A stretch of DNA of 64,000 bases from positions 62,001 through 126,000 of the forward strand of contig NC_054687.1 of assembly GCF_011074885.1 (NCBI RefSeq). Reading direction: 5' to 3'. The translations under genes and the position numbers were made by a program. Positions 1-9,349 of this stretch are shown piece after piece (position 1 is the stretch's first letter; each line of letters opens with the position of its first letter). The notes below the pieces were generated by a model. It did no database searches. It had not been told where the DNA came from and saw only the letters and a program-made list of their open reading frames with translations. The stretch comes from Brettanomyces bruxellensis. Its lineage: Eukaryota; Ascomycota; Pichiomycetes; Pichiales; Pichiaceae.

Positions 1-1263
1 GGAGTGGCGTCTCCGGGGTCGAGAAAACGCAGAAGTAACGATTTTTACACTTTACTCAAAAGTCCGAGGACGCCTCAGCACTCGCGGCCCATGTCGATCG
101 AGGAGGGCGAAATTAGGCGTTTGGAGGAATGCTCGTGGCCGTCTCCGGAAAAAGAGTACAGTGTTTCTCCCCGGGTGGAAAGAGGCACGGATGTAAAACG
201 CATCTCTGAGAACTTGAAGACGCAGCTCAACTACGCCAAGGCGAAGATCCAGCACGGGTGGTCGGACAAGTCGCTAGCAGAGGTTCGCAAGCAGCTTGAG
301 ACACAGAAAGAAGGCAACAAAAAAGGCAACAAAAAGGACAGGCAAAAAAGCGACAAAACCTCGTACGACGAGTTCTGGAAAACCCCTGGTGAGGCTTTGC
401 CGCGGTATGAGAGGCAGGAAGCTCGGAGGAGGCCGAAAACGCCACAAAAATCGAACATTTTGCCAAAAAGCCACGGCATCCAGCATTCCATCACCCTAGA
501 CGAGGTGGCAAGCCACCACAGAAAGCTCAAGCAGTACGGGGCTTCCGGGTCGGCCGAGCGGGCACTATTGGAGGCCCTCAGCCCGCGTACGCCGCGGCAT
601 GCACCGCCAAATGGGCCGCCTCCGTCCGTTTCCCGCTCGCCAATACCGGAAACACGCCTAGAGCACGATGCAATCGTGTCGTTGATGACTCTGGCGACGC
701 CCAAGGACAAGCTGAGTGCGTCATCTTCGCCCAAAAAGGGGCAGAAGGGCCATCTTTCTGCTTTTTTGCCGGGGCTTTTGCACAGACGCAGCCCGAACAG
801 AGACGCAAATGCACGTCATCAGTTGGGTGGCCCGCTTCTCCCACCCCCCAGCCCAAGCAAGACCCACACCTTTGCACGCAGCCCTACGTATGATGATGAT
901 GATATCACCGAGGTGGAGACCTCAGACGAGGACGAGTCACGTGTAAGGCTTCCCGCTCTCGATTCCCGTCTTTCCTCCTCGCCCATATCTCGGACTCTTC
1001 CGCCATTGCAGGTCTCACCCAGATTTGCCGGAACTGGCCAGCTTGTAGGGCTTGGATTGAGCAAGAACCCGGCCACTTTCGCTTCTCTTCGCACCCGGCC
1101 ATCTGTTGGCAGATTTGGGGAGGAGGGGGAGAAAGTGGGAGGGAGTGAAAAAATGGGAGAGGGTGAGAAATTTGGTAAAAGAGGTAACGTTGGGAAAAAG
1201 AGAGAAAGGAGGGAAAAAGAAAATGATGACGATGATGACGATGATCGAACGCTGAGCGAATAA
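1..1263 (+). CDS. Whi5/Nrm1-like G1/S transcriptional repressor (5' end cut off by window)
   Basis: The frame is open from the first base, so the true start lies outside the window; an internal ATG at 91 is possible but less likely. The visible product is about 420 aa, basic and rich in Ser/Pro with many SP/TP sites (for example SPRTP, TPRH), as expected of a CDK-regulated protein. Around residues 70-97 the stretch LKTQLNYAKAKIQHGW followed by SLAEV resembles the GTB motif of fungal Whi5/Nrm1 repressors, which bind SBF/MBF at G1/S promoters. The C-terminus turns into a Gly/Glu/Lys-rich tail ending in a run of seven Asp. The family call rests on one short motif and the general composition, so it is tentative; any other Ser/Pro-rich regulator is possible. 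Confidence 0.5.
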   Translation, partial: GVASPGSRKRRSNDFYTLLKSPRTPQHSRPMSIEEGEIRRLEECSWPSPEKEYSVSPRVERGTDVKRISENLKTQLNYAKAKIQHGWSDKSLAEVRKQLETQKEGNKKGNKKDRQKSDKTSYDEFWKTPGEALPRYERQEARRRPKTPQKSNILPKSHGIQHSITLDEVASHHRKLKQYGASGSAERALLEALSPRTPRHAPPNGPPPSVSRSPIPETRLEHDAIVSLMTLATPKDKLSASSSPKKGQKGHLSAFLPGLLHRRSPNRDANARHQLGGPLLPPPSPSKTHTFARSPTYDDDDITEVETSDEDESRVRLPALDSRLSSSPISRTLPPLQVSPRFAGTGQLVGLGLSKNPATFASLRTRPSVGRFGEEGEKVGGSEKMGEGEKFGKRGNVGKKRERREKENDDDDDDDRTLSE

Positions 1264-2205
1264 GGAGGAAATATAAAGGATGACAAATATATGCGGTGAA
1301 TTTAAGAGTAATGCGGAGGATGTAAAGATGCATATGCCGCTCGAGATTGTGAAGGCCTTTAAGAGCGCATTGTACATTATTGGACAGGATTAATGGTGCT
1401 TTTTGTATATTACGCTGTTCGAAATACTAATATTATCTGATTAATAAGGACCAAGTATTTAAAATTTGGAAGAGTAACACAGCATAAACGAGTAGCAAAA
1501 TAAATGTATTGTGTGAGAATGAAAATACTTCAGACTGGCTAGTACTCGTTAATTATAGTGTACAAAGTTTCTATTTACTTTCCTAATAAGCAACCTCGAC
1601 ACTAAATTTATATGTACTATTTTATTTATTTACATTTATCTTAACATTTACTTTATTTCATTTACCTCATCACGTCTACCTACTCGCTTTATTACATCTA
1701 CCTTATCTACTCAACTTTTCTTTAACAGTCTTGTCAAAACCTTAGCTTGCAGATATCCGCATACAAATCACTTGTAGGTATTCCCAGACTAGGACTTATC
1801 ACACGAAATTCTGTCGGTAGCCCGGCAGTTTCCGTGGACAAATCCGGAAGAACGTAAACAACAACAGACTCCTCAACACCCTCTTGTTAAGAACAGAACT
1901 GACTTGGCTAATCTGCACTAAACAGCTACACTTCTTGTACGTTTAGCGCTGGCAAAGCATGTATAGAGAAAAAAAGTGAGATGGGGGGGGGGGGGGGGGG
2001 GAAAAAAAAAAAAAAAAAAAACATTTCTCAAAGCGGCAAAAACAAGGAGAAGCATCTCCCCAAAAATTAAGGGATTTTAAAAAAAAGAAGGACCCAAAAT
2101 CTGTTCATTCTAGTTTTAATCCACTATACACATTCTTGAAATCTCCTCCTTCTTCAGGTAACGACCCACAAATTTCAAAGTTTAAAAGCGCAGAAGAACT
2201 TAAGC
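1264..2205. other. Intergenic spacer, no gene seen
   Basis: This 942-bp AT-rich stretch has no credible ORF. It contains T-rich, ATTTA-rich sequence around 1615-1700 and a 39-bp G-then-A homopurine tract at 1983-2021. The right end is presumably the promoter of the gene starting at 2206. Confidence 0.6.
1983..2021 (+). repeat. G19-A20 homopurine tract
   Basis: Nineteen consecutive G are followed directly by twenty consecutive A, about 185 bp upstream of the ATG at 2206. Exact run lengths in such tracts are prone to sequencing and assembly error. Confidence 0.85.
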
Positions 2206-4389
2206 ATGAGTCCAAAATTCGAAGCATTGTTGAACTACTTCAACTCCCTGTCGGTTGCCGAAAGCTCGGCACCAGAGACAGATAAGCCACTGCAAACCAC
2301 CAATTTGATGAAGCAGGTTTTCAATTGGACGATTTTCTCCAATCCATGCGGAAAAACCGGTGCATCCAGTACCGGCAACGCTCCACCAATCGAAGACCTG
2401 GCAGAAGAGCTGTCTGATATTGAAAGCATCAAGTCCAACAAAGCCATTCTGAGATTTAATCCAAAGAGATTCCACGACCATGAATTCAAGCCATACATAT
2501 TCCACCAATTCACCGTGGCAAAACCAAAATCTGTGGGAAGCGAAGGCCCGGTCCCGTTATCGCCAAAGGACCTTCGTGACAATTCAAGCGTCACAATTGT
2601 GACCCCTGCCATTATTTATGCTGTGAAGGTGATGGTTGGTATCAAAGTTCGCACTGATGAAAGCAGAGCCAGCATCAATTGGAAGAAAGAGATGTTGCAG
2701 GTTTTCTCAGTTTGCTCGAGCAAGCAGTTCGCACGTGAGTTCTTGGAGTCCTTGAACGAAGAGCCAGATGTATTGGATAAGTTCGAGAGGGTTCTTCCAG
2801 AGCCGCAACAAAAGTTGACCGACCAACCAGCCGACCAGCAGCAAGAGGATGCCAATACTGAACAACTGTATGACAATTTCCTTTATTCACCAAACATGAA
2901 CGCGGACATTGACACCGCAAGTGAGATGGAATGCCACTACTACAACTACGAGGTCCCGTTAGAGCCAGAATCCAAGATTGAGGAGCTCGCATTGACCAAT
3001 TCGGAGCCCGAGATGGAGCCCAAGCCAGAAACAGAGACAGAAGTGGAGGCTGAGGTTGAACAAGGGCTAGCGCCAGAACAGGAGTTGGAACAAAAGGAAC
3101 AAAAAGAACAAGAGGAACAAGAGGAACAACAACAACAAGAAGAACAACAACAACTCCAAATAGATCCAGCACCAGCACTAGACCCAGAGCAGGAACAAAG
3201 AGACTCTTTGCTGGATGAGAATACCCCAATCCAGTCAATGTTGACCTACGAGGACGAATACGGCATTCCAGAAAAAACAAGTCCAGTAAACAACAAGAGC
3301 GAATCGGAGACCTTAGTTTCGCAAGTGCCAGCACCAGCACCAGAACATGTACCAGAACCAGTTCCATCTCCAGATGCATTACCAGATTCAGATCCTGCTC
3401 CAGTACCACCACCATTTCCAAGCACGGACAAACCATGGTATCCGCAACCAAATGAGGACATCTACACAGAGATGTTCGGTGCAAACGAGTCAGAAGCAAT
3501 CAAAAAAGAAAGAGGAAGAAGACTCGGAATTCACTTGGAGTACGTTCTCGAGATGAAGTACAGAATTGCGGACAGCATCAACTACACCGGCGACATTGAT
3601 GAGATGGATCCAACACCATTTCCAGCTTTGAGACATGCCATCACTTCACTTACCATCGATACCTTGAAGCAAATATCGCCTCCGCCAAACTACATTGTGC
3701 CATATCTACGCCGCCCAGTCCGGGAAATCGGCCCTGAGGATTTCAACGAGTTGTTCTACAGCTTTGAGCCACCAGCAACTGAGGTAGTTTGCCAGAAACC
3801 AGAAGTTCTCCAGGAAACAGAAGCTTACCAGCAATCAGAAGCTTGCCAGCAACCAGAACAACAGCCACGGATCGACATCGACGAAAGAGAGGAAATAATC
3901 CAAGCACAGCAACGGGAAATTTTCCAGAAAGGGGTGCAGAAAGGTAGATTCATCCGTGCACTGTTCAAGGAGCACACCTCGAGTAAAAACCCATTCCGGA
4001 GGCTCAAAGCCAAATACAAGAAGTTGATCGAAGATTTTAAAGGGCTTTCCCTCGAAGAGGATAGGAGCGACGACTACAGGGCCTACTCAAGCGAGATGCA
4101 AGAGCTATTTGACCAAACTGGCATCAACATGTTTATCGATGAAAGTCTTATTGACGCCGAGGTGGAGAAAAGATGGAACGCCAAGCACAAGCACTGGTAC
4201 GAAAAGAAGGCCTCACACTTGAAGGAAAAGGCCATAAGAAAGCACAAGGAAAGAAAACTAGCCAAGGAGAAACGTCAGCAAGATAAGAAGTGGAAGAAGC
4301 TGATGGAGAAGGTGAACAAGCACAATATCGAGATGAGAAAGCGCAGAGAGAGAGAGGACGCGCTTGAAGGACCTCCTAGGGTGTGGTAA
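2206..4389 (+). CDS. Unrecognised acidic Glu/Gln/Pro-rich protein, 727 aa
   Basis: I do not recognise this protein. It begins at a clear ATG. Residues about 1-200 look folded and contain a hydrophobic segment (IVTPAIIYAVKVMVGIKV). Residues about 200-430 are low complexity: repeated PE/EQ pairs, a run of E/Q blocks around 285-320, then alternating Pro-Ala/Pro-Asp near 375-410. A second more ordered part (about 430-550) has conserved-looking aromatic and proline residues, and the last 120 residues are a highly charged Lys/Glu/Arg helix, probably a coiled coil with nuclear-localisation-like basic clusters. No catalytic motif is visible. It could be a rapidly evolving, lineage-specific protein. 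It is transcribed in the same direction as SEH1 downstream but is separated from it by 1.45 kb. Confidence 0.75.
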   Translation: MSPKFEALLNYFNSLSVAESSAPETDKPLQTTNLMKQVFNWTIFSNPCGKTGASSTGNAPPIEDLAEELSDIESIKSNKAILRFNPKRFHDHEFKPYIFHQFTVAKPKSVGSEGPVPLSPKDLRDNSSVTIVTPAIIYAVKVMVGIKVRTDESRASINWKKEMLQVFSVCSSKQFAREFLESLNEEPDVLDKFERVLPEPQQKLTDQPADQQQEDANTEQLYDNFLYSPNMNADIDTASEMECHYYNYEVPLEPESKIEELALTNSEPEMEPKPETETEVEAEVEQGLAPEQELEQKEQKEQEEQEEQQQQEEQQQLQIDPAPALDPEQEQRDSLLDENTPIQSMLTYEDEYGIPEKTSPVNNKSESETLVSQVPAPAPEHVPEPVPSPDALPDSDPAPVPPPFPSTDKPWYPQPNEDIYTEMFGANESEAIKKERGRRLGIHLEYVLEMKYRIADSINYTGDIDEMDPTPFPALRHAITSLTIDTLKQISPPPNYIVPYLRRPVREIGPEDFNELFYSFEPPATEVVCQKPEVLQETEAYQQSEACQQPEQQPRIDIDEREEIIQAQQREIFQKGVQKGRFIRALFKEHTSSKNPFRRLKAKYKKLIEDFKGLSLEEDRSDDYRAYSSEMQELFDQTGINMFIDESLIDAEVEKRWNAKHKHWYEKKASHLKEKAIRKHKERKLAKEKRQQDKKWKKLMEKVNKHNIEMRKRREREDALEGPPRVW

Positions 4390-4691
4390 AAACAGTAAAC
4401 AAATTGGCAGACTGCCGGATGTTGGGAGAGCAAACAGTTTCCATGATCTAGACAACTTGGAGCTGAATAGGAGAGTGAGAGAGTATTACTGAGAGCAAGG
4501 GGACATTTTGAATGGGAAGGGGGGAACCGGTCCATAAAGGGAAGAAAGACAATGGTCATATCAACAAAATGGAAGCGATACTGGACTAGACTGAAGAATG
4601 CGTAAGTAAACAAAGAGGATAAACTTTACTAACTTGAATTCGATCTTTGATCTGAGCACGGCAAGCGACGGCGCTAGAATCATGGTTGCAG

Positions 4692-4695
<4 letters not shown>

Positions 4696-4722
<27 letters not shown>
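4696..4722 (+). repeat. Poly(A) tract, A27
   Basis: Twenty-seven uninterrupted A, about 300 bp downstream of the stop codon at 4389 and over 1.1 kb upstream of SEH1. Confidence 0.85.
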
Positions 4723-5335
4723 TGTTTACAGTTTACACTTTACAATTTTGAAACCTGCCCTGAGTTTAGCGTTCTGATGTCTACAGGACAACGGGCTCCA
4801 GTAATGAGATAGATATCCCAGCTGGGCCTTTGCTACTGTTCCTGTAAGATCAGTAGAGCTTAAGAGTGACACCGTCTCCAGAAAGATGTCTTAGTGGCTA
4901 CAGGGTAGTTATACTATTACGGGCAGCTGGAGGCAAATTAGAGTTGCAGCACTGAGTTCTATTGTAATATGCAAGGAGTAAAGATTGATGAAGAGGGCGT
5001 GAGTGGAAACTTGAGAACGCAGAGATGTATGAATTTTCCCGACCCACAATGAATCCGAACAATTGGCAAAACTTAACCTTAAAATTCTCACTAATAGCTT
5101 TTCTGCAAGGAATGCTTGATAAGCATCTCAGCATCTGGGCTTATAGCCAGCTTTCTACTTGCCGACTTTCCAGAACAAGGCCATACATGAACGAAATATA
5201 ACTGGTGCGAATATTATTAAGACTAACTGGACACATTGCTAATATAAAACTTGCTATTATATAATGAATAATCAAACACAACGATTTTCATAAGATTTAA
5301 GTGTAGTTAGGATGGTAGATATAATAAAATAGAAG

Positions 5336-5476
5336 GTATTACGAAGTGTGAAAGAAAGTGTTACCAAGGTATTATGAAAGATATTATGAAAGGTGCTACG
5401 AGAGATATTATAAAAGAATTTATGAAAGAACGTCTTATGGAAGATATTATCAAAGGTGTTGTGAAGGATTATGAAA
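5336..5476 (+). repeat. Degenerate 12-bp tandem repeat
   Basis: Repeats of roughly AGATATTATGAA recur with substitutions (AGATATTATGAA, AGGTGCTACGAG, AGATATTATAAA, AGAATTTATGAA and so on). One frame is open through most of the array and would read as a Tyr/Glu/Arg periodic peptide, but it has no start codon and ends soon after, so I treat it as noncoding. Confidence 0.6.
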
Positions 5477-5843
5477 CATGTACAATTGCAATATACATCC
5501 TCACAAACTCATATTGAAATCCCCTAAAGTATTATAAGGGCACCTTAACAAGTGCTCTCTCTTTCTAATACTTTTACCGTAACTTCCGAAAACTCAGACT
5601 TTCACATTCATGGCAATCCCTTAACCGCGAAACACATTTTCTAGAAACGGCAAGTGGTGGAAAAAAAAAAATCACCAGCACAGGCAGAAAAATGTGCGAA
5701 AATAAGAACACACAGCTGCAAGACTGTGTACACATCTGGAAAATTTGCCCTCGCAACAAAGCAAGCACGGCAAGAAACAGGCTGAGGGCACACTAGCCAC
5801 ACGAAGAAACAAGCAGGACAAGCATAAGATACAAAACAACACC

Positions 5844-6815
5844 ATGAAGCAGCCACTAAGACCTTTCGCCACAAATCACGAAGATATAGTGTTGGATGTA
5901 GAGTATGACTTTTACGGACGGCAGTTGGCGACATGTTCGGCGGACCAGCACATCAAGGTGTTCGACCTGGATCCGGAGACCATGCAGTGGGTGTTGAACG
6001 ACTCGTGGAAGGCACATGACTCGGCTGTGGTGCGGGTTCGGTTCGCCGATCCCCAATTTGGCCATCTGCTACTTTCTGCGTCGTACGACCGGACGCTCAA
6101 GATATGGCAGGAGGACTTTGAGGAGCCCGTCGGAACGAGCAGGCGGTGGCGGAAGCTGGCCACGATAGCAGACTCGCACGGCCCACTATACGACGCGTGC
6201 TTTTTGCCGGCATTTTTGGGGCTCAAGGCCGGGACCATTGGGTCAGACGGTAAATTGCGGATTTACGAGAACATCAACCCCTCGAATCTCCGCGACTGGG
6301 GGCTCGTGGACGAAATCGACGTGCTCAAGGCCCCCGTCGCGTCGCACTTGCAGAGTGACTTCAACTTGAGCTGGTGCCCGTCGCGATTTTCCACCGAGAT
6401 GGTCTGTGTGAGTGCATTGGATCAGGCCTATATATACTACAAGAACGACACTTCCAACAAGTACTGCCTGGGGAAGCTTCTGCCGGAGCACAACGGGCTT
6501 ATCCGGTCGGTGGCCTGGGCCCCGCTGATGGGCAGGTCGTACCACTTGATTGCCACCGCGTGCAAAGACGGGTTTGTGCGGATTTTCCGGCTGGTCGAGA
6601 GACCCCGGCCGTCACCTGGTGCAGAAATCGGCATCGACGTCGTGCTCATTTCCTCCTTTAACGAGCATGCCGGCGAGATCTGGCGGGTGTGCTGGAACGA
6701 GACCGGAACAATCCTCAGCAGCTGCGGGGATGACGGTTACGTCCGGCTCTACAAGGCAAGCTATGCCGACAACTTCCAGTGCATGAGCGTGATAAGTGCC
6801 AAGTCTGCGCAGTAG
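5844..6815 (+). CDS. SEH1: Nucleoporin/SEACIT WD40 protein Seh1
   Basis: This 323-aa WD40 protein matches Seh1, a component of the Nup84 (Y) complex of the nuclear pore and of the SEA complex that regulates TORC1 at the vacuole. Diagnostic strings include VEYDFYGRQLATCSADQHIK near the N-terminus, SASYDRTLKIW, and late blades with ATACKDGFVRIF and SSCGDDGYVRLY, so the six-bladed open propeller is intact. The frame is open upstream, but only a TTG at 5745 precedes; the ATG at 5844 gives the family's usual N-terminus (MKQPLRPFATNHED). In S. cerevisiae SEH1 is YGL100W, fitting the YGL-region order seen here. Its stop codon lies inside the first copy of a tandem repeat that fills the spacer to NNF1. 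Confidence 0.95.
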   Translation: MKQPLRPFATNHEDIVLDVEYDFYGRQLATCSADQHIKVFDLDPETMQWVLNDSWKAHDSAVVRVRFADPQFGHLLLSASYDRTLKIWQEDFEEPVGTSRRWRKLATIADSHGPLYDACFLPAFLGLKAGTIGSDGKLRIYENINPSNLRDWGLVDEIDVLKAPVASHLQSDFNLSWCPSRFSTEMVCVSALDQAYIYYKNDTSNKYCLGKLLPEHNGLIRSVAWAPLMGRSYHLIATACKDGFVRIFRLVERPRPSPGAEIGIDVVLISSFNEHAGEIWRVCWNETGTILSSCGDDGYVRLYKASYADNFQCMSVISAKSAQ

Positions 6816-7080
6816 AGCCACTAGTTAGCTACCTGAAGAGTTTCTTTTCTATATATACAAATACACAATCTACCTACATTCTACCTACATTCTGCTTTTA
6901 GAATTTTGCTTCTTAGCACAGTAGAGCAACTAGGTAGCTATCTGAAGGATCTCTATCCTATATTACAAATACACAATCCACTCTTACAGCAGACCAACTA
7001 GTTAGCTACCTGAAGAATTTATTTCCTATATTACAAATACACAATCTACCTACACCTACTCTTAGCATTCTGCTTTTTTA
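6811..7080 (+). repeat. Three tandem copies filling the SEH1-NNF1 spacer
   Basis: Three imperfect copies start at 6811 (AGTAGAGCCACTAGTTAGCT), 6920 (AGTAGAGCAACTAGGTAGCT) and 6988 (AGCAGACCAACTAGTTAGCT). Each continues with CTGAAG, a TATA/ATATTA stretch and ACAAATACACAATC. Copy lengths are about 109, 68 and 93 bp, and copies 1 and 3 share an extra tail with TCTGCTTTT. The first copy includes the TAG stop of SEH1 and the last ends on the stop triplet of the convergent NNF1 gene, so the whole 3' spacer is built of this repeat. Confidence 0.85.
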
Positions 7081-7770
7081 TCTCCCAGCCCTGCCACCAT
7101 CCACCGCGTACTCGATCAACTTCTCGAATTGGCCGTCATCCGGCTCCTGCTGGCTGCTGTTCAAGTCACCAAGCTCGCCAATCACCCCATCAAGCTCCTC
7201 ACAGCCAGCCTCAACGCCCCGGCTCACCCGCTCGAGCTCCCTCAGCAGTATTTTCTTGTGGTATCGCAAGGAATTCAGGCTCTTGGTGCTTTTCCTGATC
7301 GCCTGCTCCTTTAATGCAATCAGCTGGCTCTGCACCACCTCCTCCGGCTTTACCCGGTCCATATGAAGCACATCCGGGTCCCTCCTGCTCTGCCGGTCCC
7401 GTGCATCACTCACGATCTCATCCAGTGCATCCAGCTTACTCTTGAGATCCCGCTCCGTGTATATCTGGCCACATTCCGCCTCTGCTTTTTTTCTCCACAC
7501 TTCTATCGTCTGCTTCCTAATGTACTCGAGAACCTCCGGCTCGATGTCCGGGTAGCACTCCTCCATTCTCTGTAGCGTGAGCTTCCGTAGTGTCTCGCTC
7601 AACGCGAACTCTGCTGCCTTTTCGAGCCCGCTGAATCGAACATACTCCACACCACCTTTCTCCCGCCTGCTTTTAGGATGTACGCTTTTTGCCACTTTTT
7701 TGCCTCGCCGCCTCAACTCCGGTCGCCTGGGCTGCCCCTTTGATCCCGCTTTGCCTTTTCCTGATGCCAT
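7078..7770 (-). CDS. NNF1: Kinetochore MIND complex subunit Nnf1
   Basis: The 230-aa product has the Nnf1/PMF1 signature: VEYVRFSGLEKAAEFALSET, the helix ending in MEECYPDI, a W in IEVWRKK, and TERDLKSKLDALDEIVSDA. Nnf1 is a coiled-coil subunit of the Mtw1/MIND complex linking the inner kinetochore to Ndc80 and Spc105. The N-terminal 35 residues are a basic Lys/Arg/Gly-rich tail before the folded region; S. cerevisiae Nnf1 is about 200 aa. It is convergent with SEH1, sharing a repeat-filled 3' spacer, and divergent from NSA1 over 275 bp. In S. cerevisiae NNF1 is on another chromosome (YJR112W), so this adjacency is not part of the shared YGL block. Confidence 0.85.
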   Translation of the reverse strand: MASGKGKAGSKGQPRRPELRRRGKKVAKSVHPKSRREKGGVEYVRFSGLEKAAEFALSETLRKLTLQRMEECYPDIEPEVLEYIRKQTIEVWRKKAEAECGQIYTERDLKSKLDALDEIVSDARDRQSRRDPDVLHMDRVKPEEVVQSQLIALKEQAIRKSTKSLNSLRYHKKILLRELERVSRGVEAGCEELDGVIGELGDLNSSQQEPDDGQFEKLIEYAVDGGRAGR

Positions 7771-8045
7771 GCTTGCTCTCTGCCTGAAATTTCACGCTTT
7801 TATCGTATTCTTAGGCTTGTTCCATGAACATACATGCTCCCAGGTTTATTTACGCGAGGCACAGCCTTGGGCTGGTGATTCGCGAAGGGAGGTGAAAAAG
7901 ATAAAAAAAAATATTTAAAAAATTTAAAAAAGATTTAAAAACCATGCATAAAAAATTTCAGCTCACATCGCACCCAGTTCCAACATCACAGGTATCCCCT
8001 ATAACAACCAGCCACACACAGACACGCCACCATCACACATACATC

Positions 8046-9263
8046 ATGAAGATCCTACTTGCAGCATCGGACATCGGCGGTTTGAAGGAGATCGTGTGTA
8101 CGCGGGGCACAGATACATCCTTACAAAGTGCCCCCCAGCCAGAAGCACTGGAGACGTTTTGCGTGGAAAAGAGAGACACACACATTTTACACATAAGGAT
8201 ATACCAAGATCGATATGTTGTTACCACGAGGCTTGGTGGCGTGGTTGATATTTACGATTTGCAGAATGCGTACGAGCTTGTGCGCAAATATGACAATCTT
8301 GGGCTGGTGTCTGGGGAGCGATTTATCTCATTGCTTGTTCCAAAGACTGGCGATGCATATTGCTACGCATGCACGGATCGGGGCCAGGTTTTTGCGATAA
8401 ATTTGGAGGATCTAGACACGCAGCCGGATGCACTACAGCTTCCAATCAAGTACGTGGAAGGTAAGAAGGAAATATCGTGCTTTGCTCAGCATCCTACGGA
8501 GAAAGATGTATTTTTGTTCGGCGGCAAGGAGATCGACTTGCATGTGACAAAGATGGACCGCAAGGCCAAGAAATTCAGCATTGTGTTCAAGGCGAAGAAC
8601 GTGTCCACAAACAGAATCCAGCTCCGGGAGCCGATATGGATAAGCAAGGCGGAATTTGTCAGTGACAGCACAGATTCGTTCGAAATGTTAACAGTTACAC
8701 GTCAGGGGCAGATGAGGTACTACGACACCTCAAAGGGCAAGAAGCCACGTGCCAGCTACAAGATATCGGCGGATGCGATTGTGGCGATGTCGCTTTTGGA
8801 CACGGAGAAGAAGCAGGTGATATGCTCGGATACTCATCGGACTACTGCGAGGTTTGACTATTCCCGTGGGCTCATGGAGGGCAAATACACCGGTTCTGTG
8901 GGCTCAACGGGTGCCATTAGCGTGTTTAGGAAGTCTAACTTGTTGGTGGCAGGAGGCTTGGACAGATACATACGGTGTTACGATATTGGGAGCCGTGAAT
9001 GCCTGGTGAAGGTGTACGTTGGGACAGAAATTGCGGATGTGGTGATTCTCAGCGATGAGAGGGGAAAGAAGAGGGGTGAGAGGGAGCAGTCCAGCGGGCA
9101 GAAGGAGAAGGAGGAAAGTAAAGATAATAAAGGTGATGAAAGCAATGCTGATGAAAACAATGCTGATGAGAGCGATATCGATAGTGATGACGATGCCATC
9201 TGGCACAGATTGGAGAGCAACCTCGTTAGTGCCAGGAAGAAGCGGCGGTTGGAGCTAAGCTGA
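8046..9263 (+). CDS. NSA1: Ribosome biogenesis WD40 protein Nsa1 (WDR74-like)
   Basis: This 405-aa protein matches Nsa1/WDR74, a WD40-like factor of early nucleolar pre-60S particles released by the AAA-ATPase Rix7. It starts MKILLAASDIGGLKEIVC, as is usual; the frame is open to an ATG at 7944, but the extra 34 residues are low complexity and probably leader. Propeller strings include LGGVVDIYDL, YYDTSKGKKPR and LLVAGGLDRYIRCYD. The C-terminal tail is acidic (repeated NADE, then DSDDDA) and ends in a basic KKRRLEL, probably a nuclear/nucleolar signal. The neighbour CUE3 lies only 86 bp away, convergent; NSA1 and CUE3 are YGL111W and YGL110C in S. cerevisiae, so this pair is conserved. Confidence 0.92.
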   Translation: MKILLAASDIGGLKEIVCTRGTDTSLQSAPQPEALETFCVEKRDTHILHIRIYQDRYVVTTRLGGVVDIYDLQNAYELVRKYDNLGLVSGERFISLLVPKTGDAYCYACTDRGQVFAINLEDLDTQPDALQLPIKYVEGKKEISCFAQHPTEKDVFLFGGKEIDLHVTKMDRKAKKFSIVFKAKNVSTNRIQLREPIWISKAEFVSDSTDSFEMLTVTRQGQMRYYDTSKGKKPRASYKISADAIVAMSLLDTEKKQVICSDTHRTTARFDYSRGLMEGKYTGSVGSTGAISVFRKSNLLVAGGLDRYIRCYDIGSRECLVKVYVGTEIADVVILSDERGKKRGEREQSSGQKEKEESKDNKGDESNADENNADESDIDSDDDAIWHRLESNLVSARKKRRLELS

Positions 9264-9349
9264 CTGGGATGACACATTTTGTGTGCTGTACAATTTAATA
9301 GACTATTCGTATTACGACGTAAACACTGTATATACCGTTTAAAGGGCAT

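Larger units (their letters stand above)
4390..5843. other. Intergenic spacer, 1.45 kb, no convincing gene
   Basis: Only short ORFs of up to 78 aa occur, with no recognisable product. The region contains an A27 tract (4696-4722), a degenerate 12-bp tandem repeat (5336-5476) and, at its right end, the SEH1 promoter. Confidence 0.6.

Noticed and set aside
1628..1638. ARS consensus-like ATTTACATTTA as a replication origin
   Set aside because: It matches the S. cerevisiae 11-mer, but such matches are common in AT-rich DNA and origin consensus differs in other yeasts.
4898..5134. 78-aa minus-strand ORF as a small gene
   Set aside because: No recognisable family, no signal or membrane pattern, and a second overlapping frame is similarly open; chance ORF in a long spacer.
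5337..5475. Open frame with Tyr/Glu/Arg periodic peptide
   Set aside because: It results from the 12-bp repeat, has no ATG and is bounded by stops.
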